Positions 28,151-37,453 of a DNA stretch of 64,000 nucleotides are shown here, piece by piece. Positions within the stretch are counted from its first letter, which is position 1. Every line of letters begins with the position of its first letter. Location of the stretch: the NCBI GenBank assembly GCA_039930465.1, contig JBDTTU010000006.1, positions 13,290-77,289 of the forward strand, given 5' to 3'. Under the pieces are notes generated by a model. The model saw only the letters and a program-made list of their open reading frames with translations. It did no database searches and had not been told where the DNA came from. The DNA comes from LMDS01 sp039930465 (GTDB taxonomy: Bacteria; Pseudomonadota; Gammaproteobacteria; Burkholderiales; Burkholderiaceae_C). The position numbers and the translations under genes are program-made.

Positions 28151-29542
28151 ATGGCCGTCTCGGTCTTCGACCTGTTCAAGATCGGCATCGGCCCCAGCAG
28201 TTCGCACACGGTCGGGCCGATGCGCGCGGCGCGGCTGTTCGCGCTGCGGCTGCAGCATGAAGGCCAGCTCAAAGCAACGGTGCGCGTGTGCTCGCACCTC
28301 TACGGCTCGCTCGGCGCCACCGGCAAGGGCCACGGCAGCGACAAAGCCGTGCTGCTCGGCCTGGCCGGCGCCGAGCCCGACACGGTCGACGTGGAAGGCA
28401 TCGCGTCGCAGCTCAGGCAGATGCGCGAGGCAAAGTGCATCGCGCTTCTCGGCGCCCATGAGATCAACTTCACCGAGAAGACTGACCTCATCTTCTACCG
28501 TCGCGAAACGCTGCCCTTCCACGCCAACGGCATGCGCTTCACGGCGTTTGACGCCGCAGGCGCCGAGCTGCTGGCACGCACCTACTACTCGGTGGGCGGC
28601 GGTTTCGTCGTCAGCGACGAGGTCGCCCACGACGGCAGTCTGCAGAAAGTGATCGCGCCCGACACCACCGTGCTCGCGCACCCGTTCCACAGCGGCGCCG
28701 AGTTGCTGGCGCTTGCACAGCAACAAGGCTGCAGCATCGCCGAGCTGATGCGCCGCAACGAACGCCACTGGCGCAGCGACGCCGAGATCGACGCCAACCT
28801 GCTGAAGATCTGGGCCGTGATGCAGGCCTGCGTGGTGCGCGGCTGCAAGACCGACGGTGTGCTGCCGGGCGGCTTCAAGGTGCGGCGCCGGGCTGCCGAC
28901 CTGCACCGCCAGCTCTGCGCCAACCCTGAAGCGGCCCTGCGCGACCCGCTGCAGGTGCTCGACTGGGTCAACCTCTACGCACTGGCCGTCAACGAGGAAA
29001 ACGCCGCCGGCGGCCGGGTCGTCACCGCGCCGACCAACGGCGCCGCCGGCATCGTGCCGGCGGTGTTGCACTACTACACCCGCTTCGTGCCCTCGGCCAG
29101 CGATGCGGGGGTGATCGACTTTCTTCTGACCGCCGCCGCCATCGGCCTGCTCTACAAGGAAAACGCCTCGATCAGCGGCGCCGAAGTGGGCTGCCAGGGT
29201 GAAGTGGGCGTGGCCTGCTCGATGGCAGCCGGCGCCTTGTGCGCCGTGCTCGGCGGCTCGCCGGCGCAGGTGGAAAACGCCGCCGAGATCGGCATGGAAC
29301 ACCACCTCGGCCTCACCTGCGACCCGGTCGGCGGGCTGGTGCAGATACCCTGCATCGAACGCAACGCGATCGCTTCGGTCAAGGCCATCAACGCGGCGCG
29401 CATGGCCCTGCGCGGTGACGGCACGCATCACGTGAGCCTCGACAAAGTCATCAAGACCATGCGTGAAACCGGCGCCGACATGATGAGCAAATACAAGGAA
29501 ACGGCCCGCGGCGGGCTGGCGGTCAACATCGTCGAATGCTGA
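28151..29542 (+). CDS. sdaA: L-serine ammonia-lyase (serine deaminase)
   Basis: 463-residue single-chain 4Fe-4S serine deaminase that makes pyruvate and ammonia. The beta domain (1-150) begins MAVSVFDLFKIGIGPSSSHT, with the typical SSSHTVGPMRA motif. The catalytic alpha domain carries the cluster Cys residues (for example in EVGCQGEVGVACSMAAG and HHLGLTCDPVGG). The start is three bases after gcvP, so it is translated from the riboswitch-controlled message. With GcvTHP and serine hydroxymethyltransferase (not in this window) it completes glycine to serine to pyruvate. Confidence 0.95.
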   Translation: MAVSVFDLFKIGIGPSSSHTVGPMRAARLFALRLQHEGQLKATVRVCSHLYGSLGATGKGHGSDKAVLLGLAGAEPDTVDVEGIASQLRQMREAKCIALLGAHEINFTEKTDLIFYRRETLPFHANGMRFTAFDAAGAELLARTYYSVGGGFVVSDEVAHDGSLQKVIAPDTTVLAHPFHSGAELLALAQQQGCSIAELMRRNERHWRSDAEIDANLLKIWAVMQACVVRGCKTDGVLPGGFKVRRRAADLHRQLCANPEAALRDPLQVLDWVNLYALAVNEENAAGGRVVTAPTNGAAGIVPAVLHYYTRFVPSASDAGVIDFLLTAAAIGLLYKENASISGAEVGCQGEVGVACSMAAGALCAVLGGSPAQVENAAEIGMEHHLGLTCDPVGGLVQIPCIERNAIASVKAINAARMALRGDGTHHVSLDKVIKTMRETGADMMSKYKETARGGLAVNIVEC

Positions 29543-29603
29543 TGCACGGGTGGGCCCTGGCAGCGGCCGTGCAACTCCATTGCGACAACACTTACATCGG
29601 TAC

Positions 29604-29633
29604 TTGACCGAAGCCGGGCTCCGTTCGGACAAT
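29604..29633 (+). promoter_or_regulatory. Sigma-70-type promoter of the degenerate GGDEF gene
   Basis: TTGACC (29604-29609) and GACAAT (29628-29633) are separated by 18 bases. Transcription would start near 29640, about 33 bases before the ATG at 29673. Confidence 0.55.
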
Positions 29634-29672
29634 GCCGCACCTTCCCCGCCCCACTCCGGCCGCCAGCAGCCC

Positions 29673-30275
29673 ATGTCCCGCCAGCCCCGTGATCACACAG
29701 CCATCTTCGGCCCCTCCGGCCGACGCATGCTGTATGAACAAACGCAGCACGCTTCGGAGTTCGCCCACACGAACACCCCGCAGGGGCAGGTGGCGATGGT
29801 GCTGCTCGAAGTGGGGCTGGCGCCCGGCAGTTCGCACCTGAGCGAGCGCATTCTCGAGCCGGTCACCTCGAAGCTGGCGATGGTGCTAAATGCCCGGCTG
29901 CGCTCGATCGACGTGCTGGTGCGCACCGCCGACACCGAGCTGGCGGTCTTGCTGGCCCAGGCGCACCTGGGCGTGGCGGCGGCCTTCTCGGAACGTCTGA
30001 AGCAGCCGATCGACCAGGCGCTGAGCGAGATGCACGTGGCCTCCGACATCGTCGTCAGCATCGGCCTCGCCGCCAACCCGCCGGCCAGCTCGTGGGGGCC
30101 GGGTGCGTTGATCGAGCTGGCCGACTTCAGAATGCGTTCGGCGCGCCAGCGCGCCGCGGCGCACTCACCACGCGAATGGGCTGTCGAGGTCGACGGCGAC
30201 TCGATTCCGCAGGCCTGGGCCGACTCCGAAGTCTGGCCCGCCACGACCGTGATCACCAGCAACATGGGGCTCTGA
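29673..30275 (+). CDS. Small protein with a degenerate GGDEF-type domain
   Basis: 200 residues, no signal peptide or membrane helix. The stretch RSIDVLVRTADTELAVLLAQ (about residues 80-99) follows the pattern of diguanylate cyclases (RSSDLVARxGGDEFAVLL), but the GGDEF signature is replaced by ADTEL. The next segment (AAFSERLKQPIDQAL, then VVSIGLAA) keeps the order of later GGDEF strands and helices. It is therefore probably catalytically dead, perhaps a regulator or a remnant. The N-terminal 40 residues are unassigned. It has its own promoter and stands alone between sdaA and a cupin gene. Family assignment is by pattern, not by strong similarity. Confidence 0.5.
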   Translation: MSRQPRDHTAIFGPSGRRMLYEQTQHASEFAHTNTPQGQVAMVLLEVGLAPGSSHLSERILEPVTSKLAMVLNARLRSIDVLVRTADTELAVLLAQAHLGVAAAFSERLKQPIDQALSEMHVASDIVVSIGLAANPPASSWGPGALIELADFRMRSARQRAAAHSPREWAVEVDGDSIPQAWADSEVWPATTVITSNMGL

Positions 30276-30359
30276 CACTTGGCGACGTGATCGCCCGGGC
30301 CTTGGAACGCCTTATGCATGTTGCACCTGCACATTGACTTGCCGCAGGAGGGCAGCCCC

Positions 30360-30782
30360 ATGTTGGACAAAACCAGCACCAAGTTTTCGCACGTCAAACC
30401 CGCCGACACACCCTGGCGCAGCGAAGGCCTGCGCGACTTCTTTCTCTACAAAGACCTGGGTGTCGCCGACGCGACCTCGGGCCGCGTGATCGCCCACCTG
30501 GTGAAAGCCAACATGGCACCAGAGAAGGGCACCGGCTGGCACCGCCATGAAGCGGAATTCCAGATAGTGTTCATGACCAAGGGCTGGGCCAAGTTCATGT
30601 ACGGCGACGAAGAAACGCTGGTCGAGGCCGGTGACTGCGTGCACCAGCGGCCGGGCATCGTGCACTACCTGTTCGACTACTCGCCCGACATGGAGTACCT
30701 GGAAATCGTCGGCCCGGCCGACTTCAAGTCGATCGACGTGCCAGCGCCTTGTGAGGTGCCAGCACCCAAGCCCTGGGCTTAG
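30360..30782 (+). CDS. Cupin domain protein
   Basis: 140-residue single-domain cupin. The first motif contains GTGWHRHEAEFQIVFMTKG, with two His and a Glu as likely metal ligands, and the second contains GDCVHQRPGIVHYLF, giving a third His. Such proteins bind a metal and a small ligand; the substrate is unknown. Start ATG at 30360 is preceded by GGAGG. It does not overlap its neighbours and converges on the GST-like gene. Confidence 0.8.
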   Translation: MLDKTSTKFSHVKPADTPWRSEGLRDFFLYKDLGVADATSGRVIAHLVKANMAPEKGTGWHRHEAEFQIVFMTKGWAKFMYGDEETLVEAGDCVHQRPGIVHYLFDYSPDMEYLEIVGPADFKSIDVPAPCEVPAPKPWA

Positions 30783-30813
30783 ATTCAGCACCCGCCCTGC
30801 GAGCGCGCAGGGC

Positions 30814-31563
30814 CTAAAAGTCCATGTCGAGTTCTTCGATGTCGTCGGGCTCCAGCCTGGCTGCGGCGATCCATTCTTTCATCTCCGGCATCGCCATGAT
30901 GGTCTGGCAATACTGGATGCAAGGCTTGTTGAGTTTCACGTCGTAGGTGAGGAAGCGGGTGGCTACCGGCGCGTACATCGCGTCGGCCATGCCACGCTGC
31001 TTTCCGAAAAGAAACGGCCCGCCGTAGGCGGCCAGGCACTCGGTCCAGATCTCGACGATGCGGTCGATGTCGGGCTGGGCTCCGGCCCAGACCTTGTGGC
31101 CTGGGAACTTGCCCTTCAGGTTCATCGGCAACGAAGCGCGCAGGTTCGCGAAACCCGAGTTCATTTCGCCGCTGACCGAGCGGCAGTGCGCACGTGCGAT
31201 CCGCTCGTCGGGCATCAGGCCGGCGTTGGGCCTGATCTCGTTCAGGTATTGCGCAATGGCCAGCGTGTTCCAGACTTTGGCACCGTCGTGCGTCAACGCC
31301 GGAACGCGGATCGACGGCGCAAGCAGCAGCAACTCCTTGCGGGCGTCGGCATCGTCGGGCGAGACCATGAGCTCGGTGAACTCAAGCCCGGCAAATTTCG
31401 CCATCAACCAGCCGCGCAAGGACCACGACGAATAGTTCTTGCTGCTCAGGGTGAGCGTGGCCGAGGCCTTGGTCGACCTGGCTTTCGCGGCCGGCTTCGG
31501 CGATGGCTTTGCAGCGCTCTTCGCAACAGTGGTCTTGCTCTTGGCAGGTGTGGCAACAGGCAT
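30814..31563 (-). CDS. Glutathione S-transferase-like protein with lysine/alanine/proline-rich N-terminal tail
   Basis: 249 residues. The first ~38 residues are rich in Lys, Ala, Pro, Ser and Thr (AKSKTTVAKSAAKPSPKPA, then KARSTKASA), unlike normal GSTs and similar in composition to histone H1-like or PHB-granule/DNA tethering tails. From about residue 40 a thioredoxin-like GST N-domain follows (LTLSSKNYSSWSLRGWLMAK, with PSIRVPALTHDG, the cis-Pro motif), then an all-helical C-domain. Start ATG at 31563 has GGAGAG upstream. Divergent from the PHB depolymerase gene over 107 bases. Enzyme activity is not proven. Confidence 0.8.
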   Translation of the reverse strand: MPVATPAKSKTTVAKSAAKPSPKPAAKARSTKASATLTLSSKNYSSWSLRGWLMAKFAGLEFTELMVSPDDADARKELLLLAPSIRVPALTHDGAKVWNTLAIAQYLNEIRPNAGLMPDERIARAHCRSVSGEMNSGFANLRASLPMNLKGKFPGHKVWAGAQPDIDRIVEIWTECLAAYGGPFLFGKQRGMADAMYAPVATRFLTYDVKLNKPCIQYCQTIMAMPEMKEWIAAARLEPDDIEELDMDF

Positions 31564-31670
31564 GGCGGCTCTCCGGCGCGGGTTTGGCGAATTCGGGTTG
31601 CAAGGGATGTGCCACGCGCGCTGGCGCGGTAGTTGCAGAGCTACCGGCACGAATCAGAACCGGAGAAAGC

Positions 31671-32888
31671 ATGATGTATCAGGCCTACCAGGCACAGTCC
31701 GATCTGATGTGGCCTTTGCGCACCTTGGCCAAGATGTCGGTTCCGATGCTGCAGGACCCCAGCTTCGGGCTGCCGGGGCAGTCGACCTCCCGCCAGGTGG
31801 CCGCCGCTTGCAAGGTGCTCGAACTTGCCGAAGTGACCCACAAGCGCCCGGCGTGGGCCATCGACAGCGTGATCGACAAGGGCCAGACCGTGCCCGTCAG
31901 CGAAGAAGTGGTCTTCACCACCCCGTTCGCCACCCTGCTGCGCTTTCGCAAGGAAGGCGCGCCGGCTCAGCCCAAGGTGCTGGTCGTGGCGCCCATGTCG
32001 GGCCACTTCGCGACGCTGCTGCGCGACACCGTGCGCACCGTGCTGCAAGACCACGACGTCTACGTGACCGACTGGCACAACGTGCGCGACGTGCCGCTCG
32101 CGGCCGGCCGCTTCGGGCTGGACGAGTACACCGAGCACATCATCGATTTCCTCGCCGCAATGGGCCCGAACTCGAACGTGATCGCCGTTTGCCAGCCATG
32201 CGTCGCCGCGCTGGCCGCGGTGGCCTTGATGTCCGAAGACCAGCACCCGGCCACGCCCGCCAGCCTGACGCTGATGGCCGGCCCGATCGACTGCCGCATC
32301 AGCCCCACGGCCGTCAACAAGCTGGCGATGACCAAGCCGATCGAGTGGTTCGAGAAAAACCTGATCAGCACAGTGCCCTGGCGCCACGGCGGCGGTGGGC
32401 GGCGTGTGTACCCGGGCTTCGTGCAGCTTTCGGCCTTCATGAGCATGAACAAGGACCGGCATGTCAATGCCTTCAAGGAGTACTACCAGCACCTCGTCGA
32501 CGACGAGTTCGACAAGGCCGAGATCACACGCACCTTCTACGAGGAATACATGGCGGTGGCCGACCTCTCGGCCGACTTCTACATCGAGACCGTCGACCTC
32601 GTGTTCCAGAAGTACGCGCTGCCCAAGGGCGAGCTGACGTTCCGCGGCCGCAACGTGAACCCGGCGGCGATCCGCCGAACCGCGCTGGTCACGATCGAAG
32701 GCGAACGGGATGACATCTGCGCCATCGGCCAGACGCTCGCGGCGCAAGATCTGGCGAGCAGCCTGCGACCCTACATGCGCACGCACTACGTGCAGCCGAA
32801 CGTGGGCCACTACGGCGTGTTCAGCGGCAAGCGCTGGCAGAACCACATCTACCCGGTGGTCAGGGATGTGATCCACATCTCCCAGTAG
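31671..32888 (+). CDS. phaZ: Intracellular polyhydroxybutyrate depolymerase PhaZ
   Basis: 405 residues. This is the intracellular PhaZ type that mobilises PHB granules; it has no signal peptide. The catalytic Cys is probably the first in VCQPCVAALAAV (about residue 181), replacing the Ser of other lipase-like enzymes; the triad Asp is in IEGERDDI and the His in NVGHYGVFSG. The N-terminal MYQAYQAQSDLMWPLR is the conserved family start. ATG at 31671 has GGAGAAAGC before it. It implies PHA metabolism in this organism, although phaC is not in the window. Confidence 0.92.
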   Translation: MMYQAYQAQSDLMWPLRTLAKMSVPMLQDPSFGLPGQSTSRQVAAACKVLELAEVTHKRPAWAIDSVIDKGQTVPVSEEVVFTTPFATLLRFRKEGAPAQPKVLVVAPMSGHFATLLRDTVRTVLQDHDVYVTDWHNVRDVPLAAGRFGLDEYTEHIIDFLAAMGPNSNVIAVCQPCVAALAAVALMSEDQHPATPASLTLMAGPIDCRISPTAVNKLAMTKPIEWFEKNLISTVPWRHGGGGRRVYPGFVQLSAFMSMNKDRHVNAFKEYYQHLVDDEFDKAEITRTFYEEYMAVADLSADFYIETVDLVFQKYALPKGELTFRGRNVNPAAIRRTALVTIEGERDDICAIGQTLAAQDLASSLRPYMRTHYVQPNVGHYGVFSGKRWQNHIYPVVRDVIHISQ

Positions 32889-32923
32889 ATGGCGGGCCGG
32901 CGCTGGCCCGAACCATCGCCGAA

Positions 32924-35900
32924 CTACTCTTTTGCCGCCGGCATCTGCTCCGGAATCGCCCCGCCTGCCGACGCGGCCTCGTGCGACGTGCCGAAACGCC
33001 GCTTCGACCACGCCGCCAGCCCGTCGAGGTAGCTGTAGAGCACCGGCACGACGATCAGCGTGAGCAGCGTCGAGGTGATCACGCCGCCGATGATGGCGCG
33101 GCCCATCGACGCCTGGATCTCGCCGCCCTCATCGAGCGCGAGCGCCAGCGGCAGCATGCCGAAGACCATCGCCGCGGTCGTCATCATGATCGGGCGCATG
33201 CGCACCAGGCCGGCCTGCAGCAGCGCTTCGGCGGTATTCATGCCGGTCTTGCGCGCCTGGTTGGCGAAGTCGACCAGCAGGATCGCGTTTTTCGTCACCA
33301 GCCCCATCAGCATCACCAGGCCGATCATCGAGAACAGGTTCAACGTGGAGCGTGTGATCAGCAGCGCGAGCATCACGCCGATCAGCGCCAGTGGCAGCGA
33401 AGCCATGATCGCAAAAGGCTGCAGGAAGCTGCCGAACTGCGACGCGAGCACGATGTAGATGAACACCACCGCGGCCACCAGCGCCAGCAGAATGCCCTGG
33501 AACGCCTCGGCCTGCTCGCGCGACTGGCCGCCCTGGTCGAAGCGGTAGCCCGGCGGCAGCTGCGTCGCCTCGACCACCTTCTTCACCTCGACGCCCACGT
33601 CGCCACTCGGCCGGCCGGTCACGCCGGCGTAGACGGCCTGGCGGCGCTGCAGGTCCTGGCGCTTGATGACCTCGGGGTTGACCACGCTCACCACGTCGGC
33701 CACGCGCGACAGCGCGATCGGCGTGCCGTCTTTGGCGTAGGCCACCGGCAGGCTGTCGAGCTGGGCCACGTTCTCGCGCAGCAGTTGGGGCAGGCGCAGT
33801 TCCACTTCCACCTGCTCGCCGTCGGGCGCGGTCCAGTAGGTCGCCACGTCGCCGTTGACGAAGCTGCGCAGGCTGGTGGCGAGCTGGGTCGGCGTGATGC
33901 CGAGCTCGCGCACCGCATCGGGCCGCAGGCGCACGGCGTAGGCCGGCAGGCCGGGCTTCACCGAAGTTTCCAGGTCGGTGATGCCCTTGATCTTGCCGAT
34001 CTTCTCGGCCAGGCGCAGCACTTCGGCGTCGAGCACCTTCGGGTCGGGGCCGAGCAGCGAGACGAAGATCGGCCGGTTGCCAATCGACACGTCGGCACCG
34101 GGGATCGGTGCGATGGCCTTGCGGATCGCTTCTTCCACTTCTTTCTGCGAGCGCTTGCGTTCGCTCGGCTTGGTCAGCTGCAAGGTGAGCTTGCCGACGT
34201 TGCGGCTGCCGTCCACGTCGCCCACCTGCGTTGACATCAGGCGCACCTCGGGCATCACGCGCACCAGGTCTTCGACCTGCTTCATCTTCTCGTTGCCACG
34301 CGTCAGGCTCGTGCCCACCGGCATGCGCACGTTGAGCGAGATGTAGCTGTTGTCGGCATCGGGAATGAATTCGCTGCCGACCAGCGGTGCGAGCGCGAGC
34401 GCGCCCACAAAACTGGCCAGGCCTGCGCACAGCACGATCGCGCGCGGCGTGATCGTCGCGAAGCGCATGCGCCGCGGCTGACTCTTGTCGCGCTGGCCTT
34501 GTGAATCGAACGGGCGCCCGAAGGCCGGGATCGGCGGCACCCAGATGCGGTGGCGACTGCCGGCAAAGACCCAGTGGATCAGGCGTTCGTATACGGCATG
34601 CATGACGTCGAGCAGGCGGTCGGTGGCGCGCATCAGGTGGCCCAGGCCCCAGACGCGCCCGAGCCGGTTGACCGGCGGGTCTTTCCAGATGCTCGACAGC
34701 ATCGGGTCGAGCGTGAAGCTGACGAACAGGCTCACCAGCACCGCCACCGCGACCGTGATGCCGAAGGGAAAGAAGAACTTGCCGATGATCCCTTTCATGA
34801 ACGCGACCGGCACGAACACGGCGCAGATCGCGAACGTGGTCGCCATGACCGCAAGACCAATCTCGTTGGTGCCTTCGCTGGCTGCGCGGTGATGATCCTT
34901 TCCCATGTGGATGTGGCGCACGATGTTCTCGCGCACCACGATCGCGTCGTCGATCAAGAGGCCGATGCACAGGCTCAGCGCCATCATCGTCATGAAATTC
35001 AGCGTGAAGCCGAAGGCATACACCGCGATGAAAGCCGAGATCACCGAGATCGGCAGCGTGAGGCCGGTGATGATCGTGCTGCGCCAGCTGTGCAGGAACA
35101 GGAACACGATCGCGATCGTGAGCAACGCGCCTTCGATCAGCGTGCGCTTGACGCCACTGAGCGAATCACGCACCCAGTCGCTGTCGGCGTAGACCAGCCG
35201 CAGTTCGACACCCGGCGGCAGGCTCTTGCGCAACTCTTCGGTGGCGAGCTTGATGCCTTCGCCGGTCTCGACGATGTTGGCGTCCTGCTGCTTGAACACT
35301 TCGAACGATACCGAAGGCACGCCGTCGACCCGCGCGATCGACACCGGCTCCTGCTCACGCTCGACCAGCTCGCCCAGGTCGCCCAGCCGCACGATCAGGT
35401 TGCCACGGTTGGCCACCACCACGTCGGCGAACGCCTTCGGATCGCGCACCCGGCCTTCGACACGCACCAGCGCGTCTTCCTTGCCGCTGCTGAGCAAGCC
35501 GACCGGCACGTCGGCGTTGGCACGCTGCAAAGCGGCCGACACGTCGGCCGGCGTGAGCTGATACGCACGCAGGCGCTGCGGGTCGAGGTTGATGCGCAGT
35601 TGGCGCACTGTGAGGCCGCTCACGTCGACCTTGGCGACTCCGCCGACGCGCTCGAGCCGCTTGCGCACGACCTGGTCGGCCAGCAACGACAGCTCACGCG
35701 CGCTGCGCTCGGGCGCCACCAGTGCGAGGTAAACGGTGGGCTGGGCGTTGTCGCCGTCGAAGCGCGAGATGTAGGGAGCCTTGGCGTCACGCGGGAAGCT
35801 CGGCTGCAGCGCCGACACCTTGTCGCGCACGTCTTGCACGGCGCGGCTCATGTCGGCGCTGAGCTGGAACTCGACCACGGTCTGGCTGCTGCCTTCCAGA

Positions 35901-36151
35901 CTGTTCGAGCGGATCATCTTCACGCCGGCGATGCCGTTCAGCGCGAGTTCGATCGGGCGCGTGAGTTCGGTCTCGGCCGCTTCCGGCGAAGCGCCCGGGT
36001 AGGCCACGCTCACGAAGACGACCGGCGGCGAGATATCGGGCAGGCGCTCGACGCGCAACTGGCTGTACGAGAACAGGCCGAGCACACACAGCGCCGCCAT
36101 CACCATCGTGGCGAAGACCGGGTTGTTGATCGAAACGCGGGTGAACCACAT
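32924..36151 (-). CDS. RND efflux transporter permease (HAE1 type)
   Basis: 1075-residue inner-membrane proton-driven exporter of the AcrB/HAE-1 type. Twelve helices with two large periplasmic loops are evident. The proton-relay Asp pair is in CIGLLIDDAIVVRENIVRH (TM4) and the essential Lys in GLVTKNAILLVDF (TM10). The first residues MWFTRVSINNPVFATM match the family start; the ATG at 36151 is one base after the adaptor stop. The substrate cannot be judged from sequence. No repressor or outer-membrane partner lies next to it, so TolC-like channels elsewhere are assumed. Confidence 0.93.
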   Translation of the reverse strand: MWFTRVSINNPVFATMVMAALCVLGLFSYSQLRVERLPDISPPVVFVSVAYPGASPEAAETELTRPIELALNGIAGVKMIRSNSLEGSSQTVVEFQLSADMSRAVQDVRDKVSALQPSFPRDAKAPYISRFDGDNAQPTVYLALVAPERSARELSLLADQVVRKRLERVGGVAKVDVSGLTVRQLRINLDPQRLRAYQLTPADVSAALQRANADVPVGLLSSGKEDALVRVEGRVRDPKAFADVVVANRGNLIVRLGDLGELVEREQEPVSIARVDGVPSVSFEVFKQQDANIVETGEGIKLATEELRKSLPPGVELRLVYADSDWVRDSLSGVKRTLIEGALLTIAIVFLFLHSWRSTIITGLTLPISVISAFIAVYAFGFTLNFMTMMALSLCIGLLIDDAIVVRENIVRHIHMGKDHHRAASEGTNEIGLAVMATTFAICAVFVPVAFMKGIIGKFFFPFGITVAVAVLVSLFVSFTLDPMLSSIWKDPPVNRLGRVWGLGHLMRATDRLLDVMHAVYERLIHWVFAGSRHRIWVPPIPAFGRPFDSQGQRDKSQPRRMRFATITPRAIVLCAGLASFVGALALAPLVGSEFIPDADNSYISLNVRMPVGTSLTRGNEKMKQVEDLVRVMPEVRLMSTQVGDVDGSRNVGKLTLQLTKPSERKRSQKEVEEAIRKAIAPIPGADVSIGNRPIFVSLLGPDPKVLDAEVLRLAEKIGKIKGITDLETSVKPGLPAYAVRLRPDAVRELGITPTQLATSLRSFVNGDVATYWTAPDGEQVEVELRLPQLLRENVAQLDSLPVAYAKDGTPIALSRVADVVSVVNPEVIKRQDLQRRQAVYAGVTGRPSGDVGVEVKKVVEATQLPPGYRFDQGGQSREQAEAFQGILLALVAAVVFIYIVLASQFGSFLQPFAIMASLPLALIGVMLALLITRSTLNLFSMIGLVMLMGLVTKNAILLVDFANQARKTGMNTAEALLQAGLVRMRPIMMTTAAMVFGMLPLALALDEGGEIQASMGRAIIGGVITSTLLTLIVVPVLYSYLDGLAAWSKRRFGTSHEAASAGGAIPEQMPAAKE

Positions 36152-36152
36152 G

Positions 36153-37319
36153 TCAGGACGCCTTCGCCGCGGCCGCAGACGCACTCGCCGCAGGCGCCGA
36201 GGGCGCAGCGCCCTTCGCGACGATCTTCGCTGGCGCGCCTTCCTTCAGGCTGTCGAAACGCGCACCCAGCACCTGCAGCTCGGGCGTCAAACCCTGCGTC
36301 ACTTCGACGCGGCCACCCACGCTGTCGCGCCGGCCGGTGATGACGATACGGCGCACCAGCACGCCCTTCTCGACCGTCCACACGTAGTCCTGGCCGGAAG
36401 CCTGGCCAACCGCGGCGATCGGCACCGTCAGGCGCTGCGCCGCGTCGTCGAGCATCACGAGCGCGCTGGCGTACTGGCCGGCGCGAAAGGCTTCGTCGGG
36501 GTTGGCGAGCACCACCACCACGCGGATGCCGCGCGTGCCCGGCTCGGCCGAGGGCGCGATGCGGTCGATGCGCCCTTTCACTGGCGCAGCCGCACCTTCG
36601 ACACGCACCGACAACATCTGCCCCGGCTTCAGCGCCGAGACCTGGTGGGTGCCAACGACACCGACGAGTTCGAGCACCGACAGGTCGACGACCGTCATCA
36701 GTTCCTGCTCGGCGCTGACCTTCTCGCCCGGCAGCACGTTGCGCCGCCCGATCACACCGCTGATCGGCGCGGTCAGCGCAGCTTCACGGATGCCGAGCTT
36801 CGAAGTGGCCAGTGCTGCCTGCGTCGACTTGAGCTGGGCGCGTGCGGTCTCGAGGGTGGCGCGCGACGATTCGAGCGCGTTCGCCGAGATGAACTGCTGG
36901 CGCGCCAGCCCTTCGTTCGCCGCGTGTGCGCGCTCTGCTTCCACGACTCGTGCCTGCGCCGAATCGACCCCGGCCGAACGCTCTGCGGCACGGCTTTGCA
37001 AGTCGGCCAGATCGATGCTTCCCAGCGATTGGCCGGCCTTGACGCGGCTGCCTTCGGCCACCGAAAGCGCCAGCAACGTGCCCGAAGCCTTGGCGCGCAC
37101 GACGGCGGTTCGCGGCGCCATCAGCGAGCCCGAAAACTCGATGCGCTCGGGCAGCGCCGCCAGCACCGGCCGAATCACTTCGGCGGGGGTGAATTCGAGC
37201 GTCACCTCGGGTTTTTTGTCTTTGGAGTCGTCGCTGCTTTTGGCACGCGACACGACTGCCAGGGCGACGGCGGCGACGATGATCGCAACGCCTGCGCCCA
37301 CGAGCCACTGCTTTCGCAT
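36153..37319 (-). CDS. RND periplasmic adaptor (membrane fusion) protein
   Basis: 388-residue adaptor linking the RND pump to an outer-membrane channel. An N-terminal membrane anchor (residues 6-23, VGAGVAIIVAAVALAVV) without a lipobox Cys is followed by a barrel-sandwich domain (VRAKASGTLLALSVAEGSRVKAGQSL), a helical hairpin, and a beta-barrel segment (TAPISGVIGRRNVLPGEKV). The C-terminal 25 residues are almost only Ala, Ser, Pro and Lys, unusual but not uncommon in GC-rich species. It is transcribed first, one base before the pump gene. Confidence 0.92.
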   Translation of the reverse strand: MRKQWLVGAGVAIIVAAVALAVVSRAKSSDDSKDKKPEVTLEFTPAEVIRPVLAALPERIEFSGSLMAPRTAVVRAKASGTLLALSVAEGSRVKAGQSLGSIDLADLQSRAAERSAGVDSAQARVVEAERAHAANEGLARQQFISANALESSRATLETARAQLKSTQAALATSKLGIREAALTAPISGVIGRRNVLPGEKVSAEQELMTVVDLSVLELVGVVGTHQVSALKPGQMLSVRVEGAAAPVKGRIDRIAPSAEPGTRGIRVVVVLANPDEAFRAGQYASALVMLDDAAQRLTVPIAAVGQASGQDYVWTVEKGVLVRRIVITGRRDSVGGRVEVTQGLTPELQVLGARFDSLKEGAPAKIVAKGAAPSAPAASASAAAAKAS

Positions 37320-37453
37320 GAGGCTTCCTTTCCTGGGTTGTTCTGGTGGACCCGGAGTGTAGACACGGCCCCCCGCGGCAGGCCATCCCCTGCGACAGTC
37401 TGCAGATTGTGCGGGTCAGGCTGCCGGCTGGCCGGCCGGGCCGGAAACCGGCA

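Noticed and set aside
29543..29579. Terminator after sdaA (TGCACGG...CCGTGCA)
   Set aside because: The 7-bp stem has a loop of about 15 bases and no U-tract.
32894..32911. Bidirectional terminator between phaZ and the RND gene
   Set aside because: CGGGCC/GGCCCG forms a 6-bp stem but without any U-tract on either strand; not strong enough to list.
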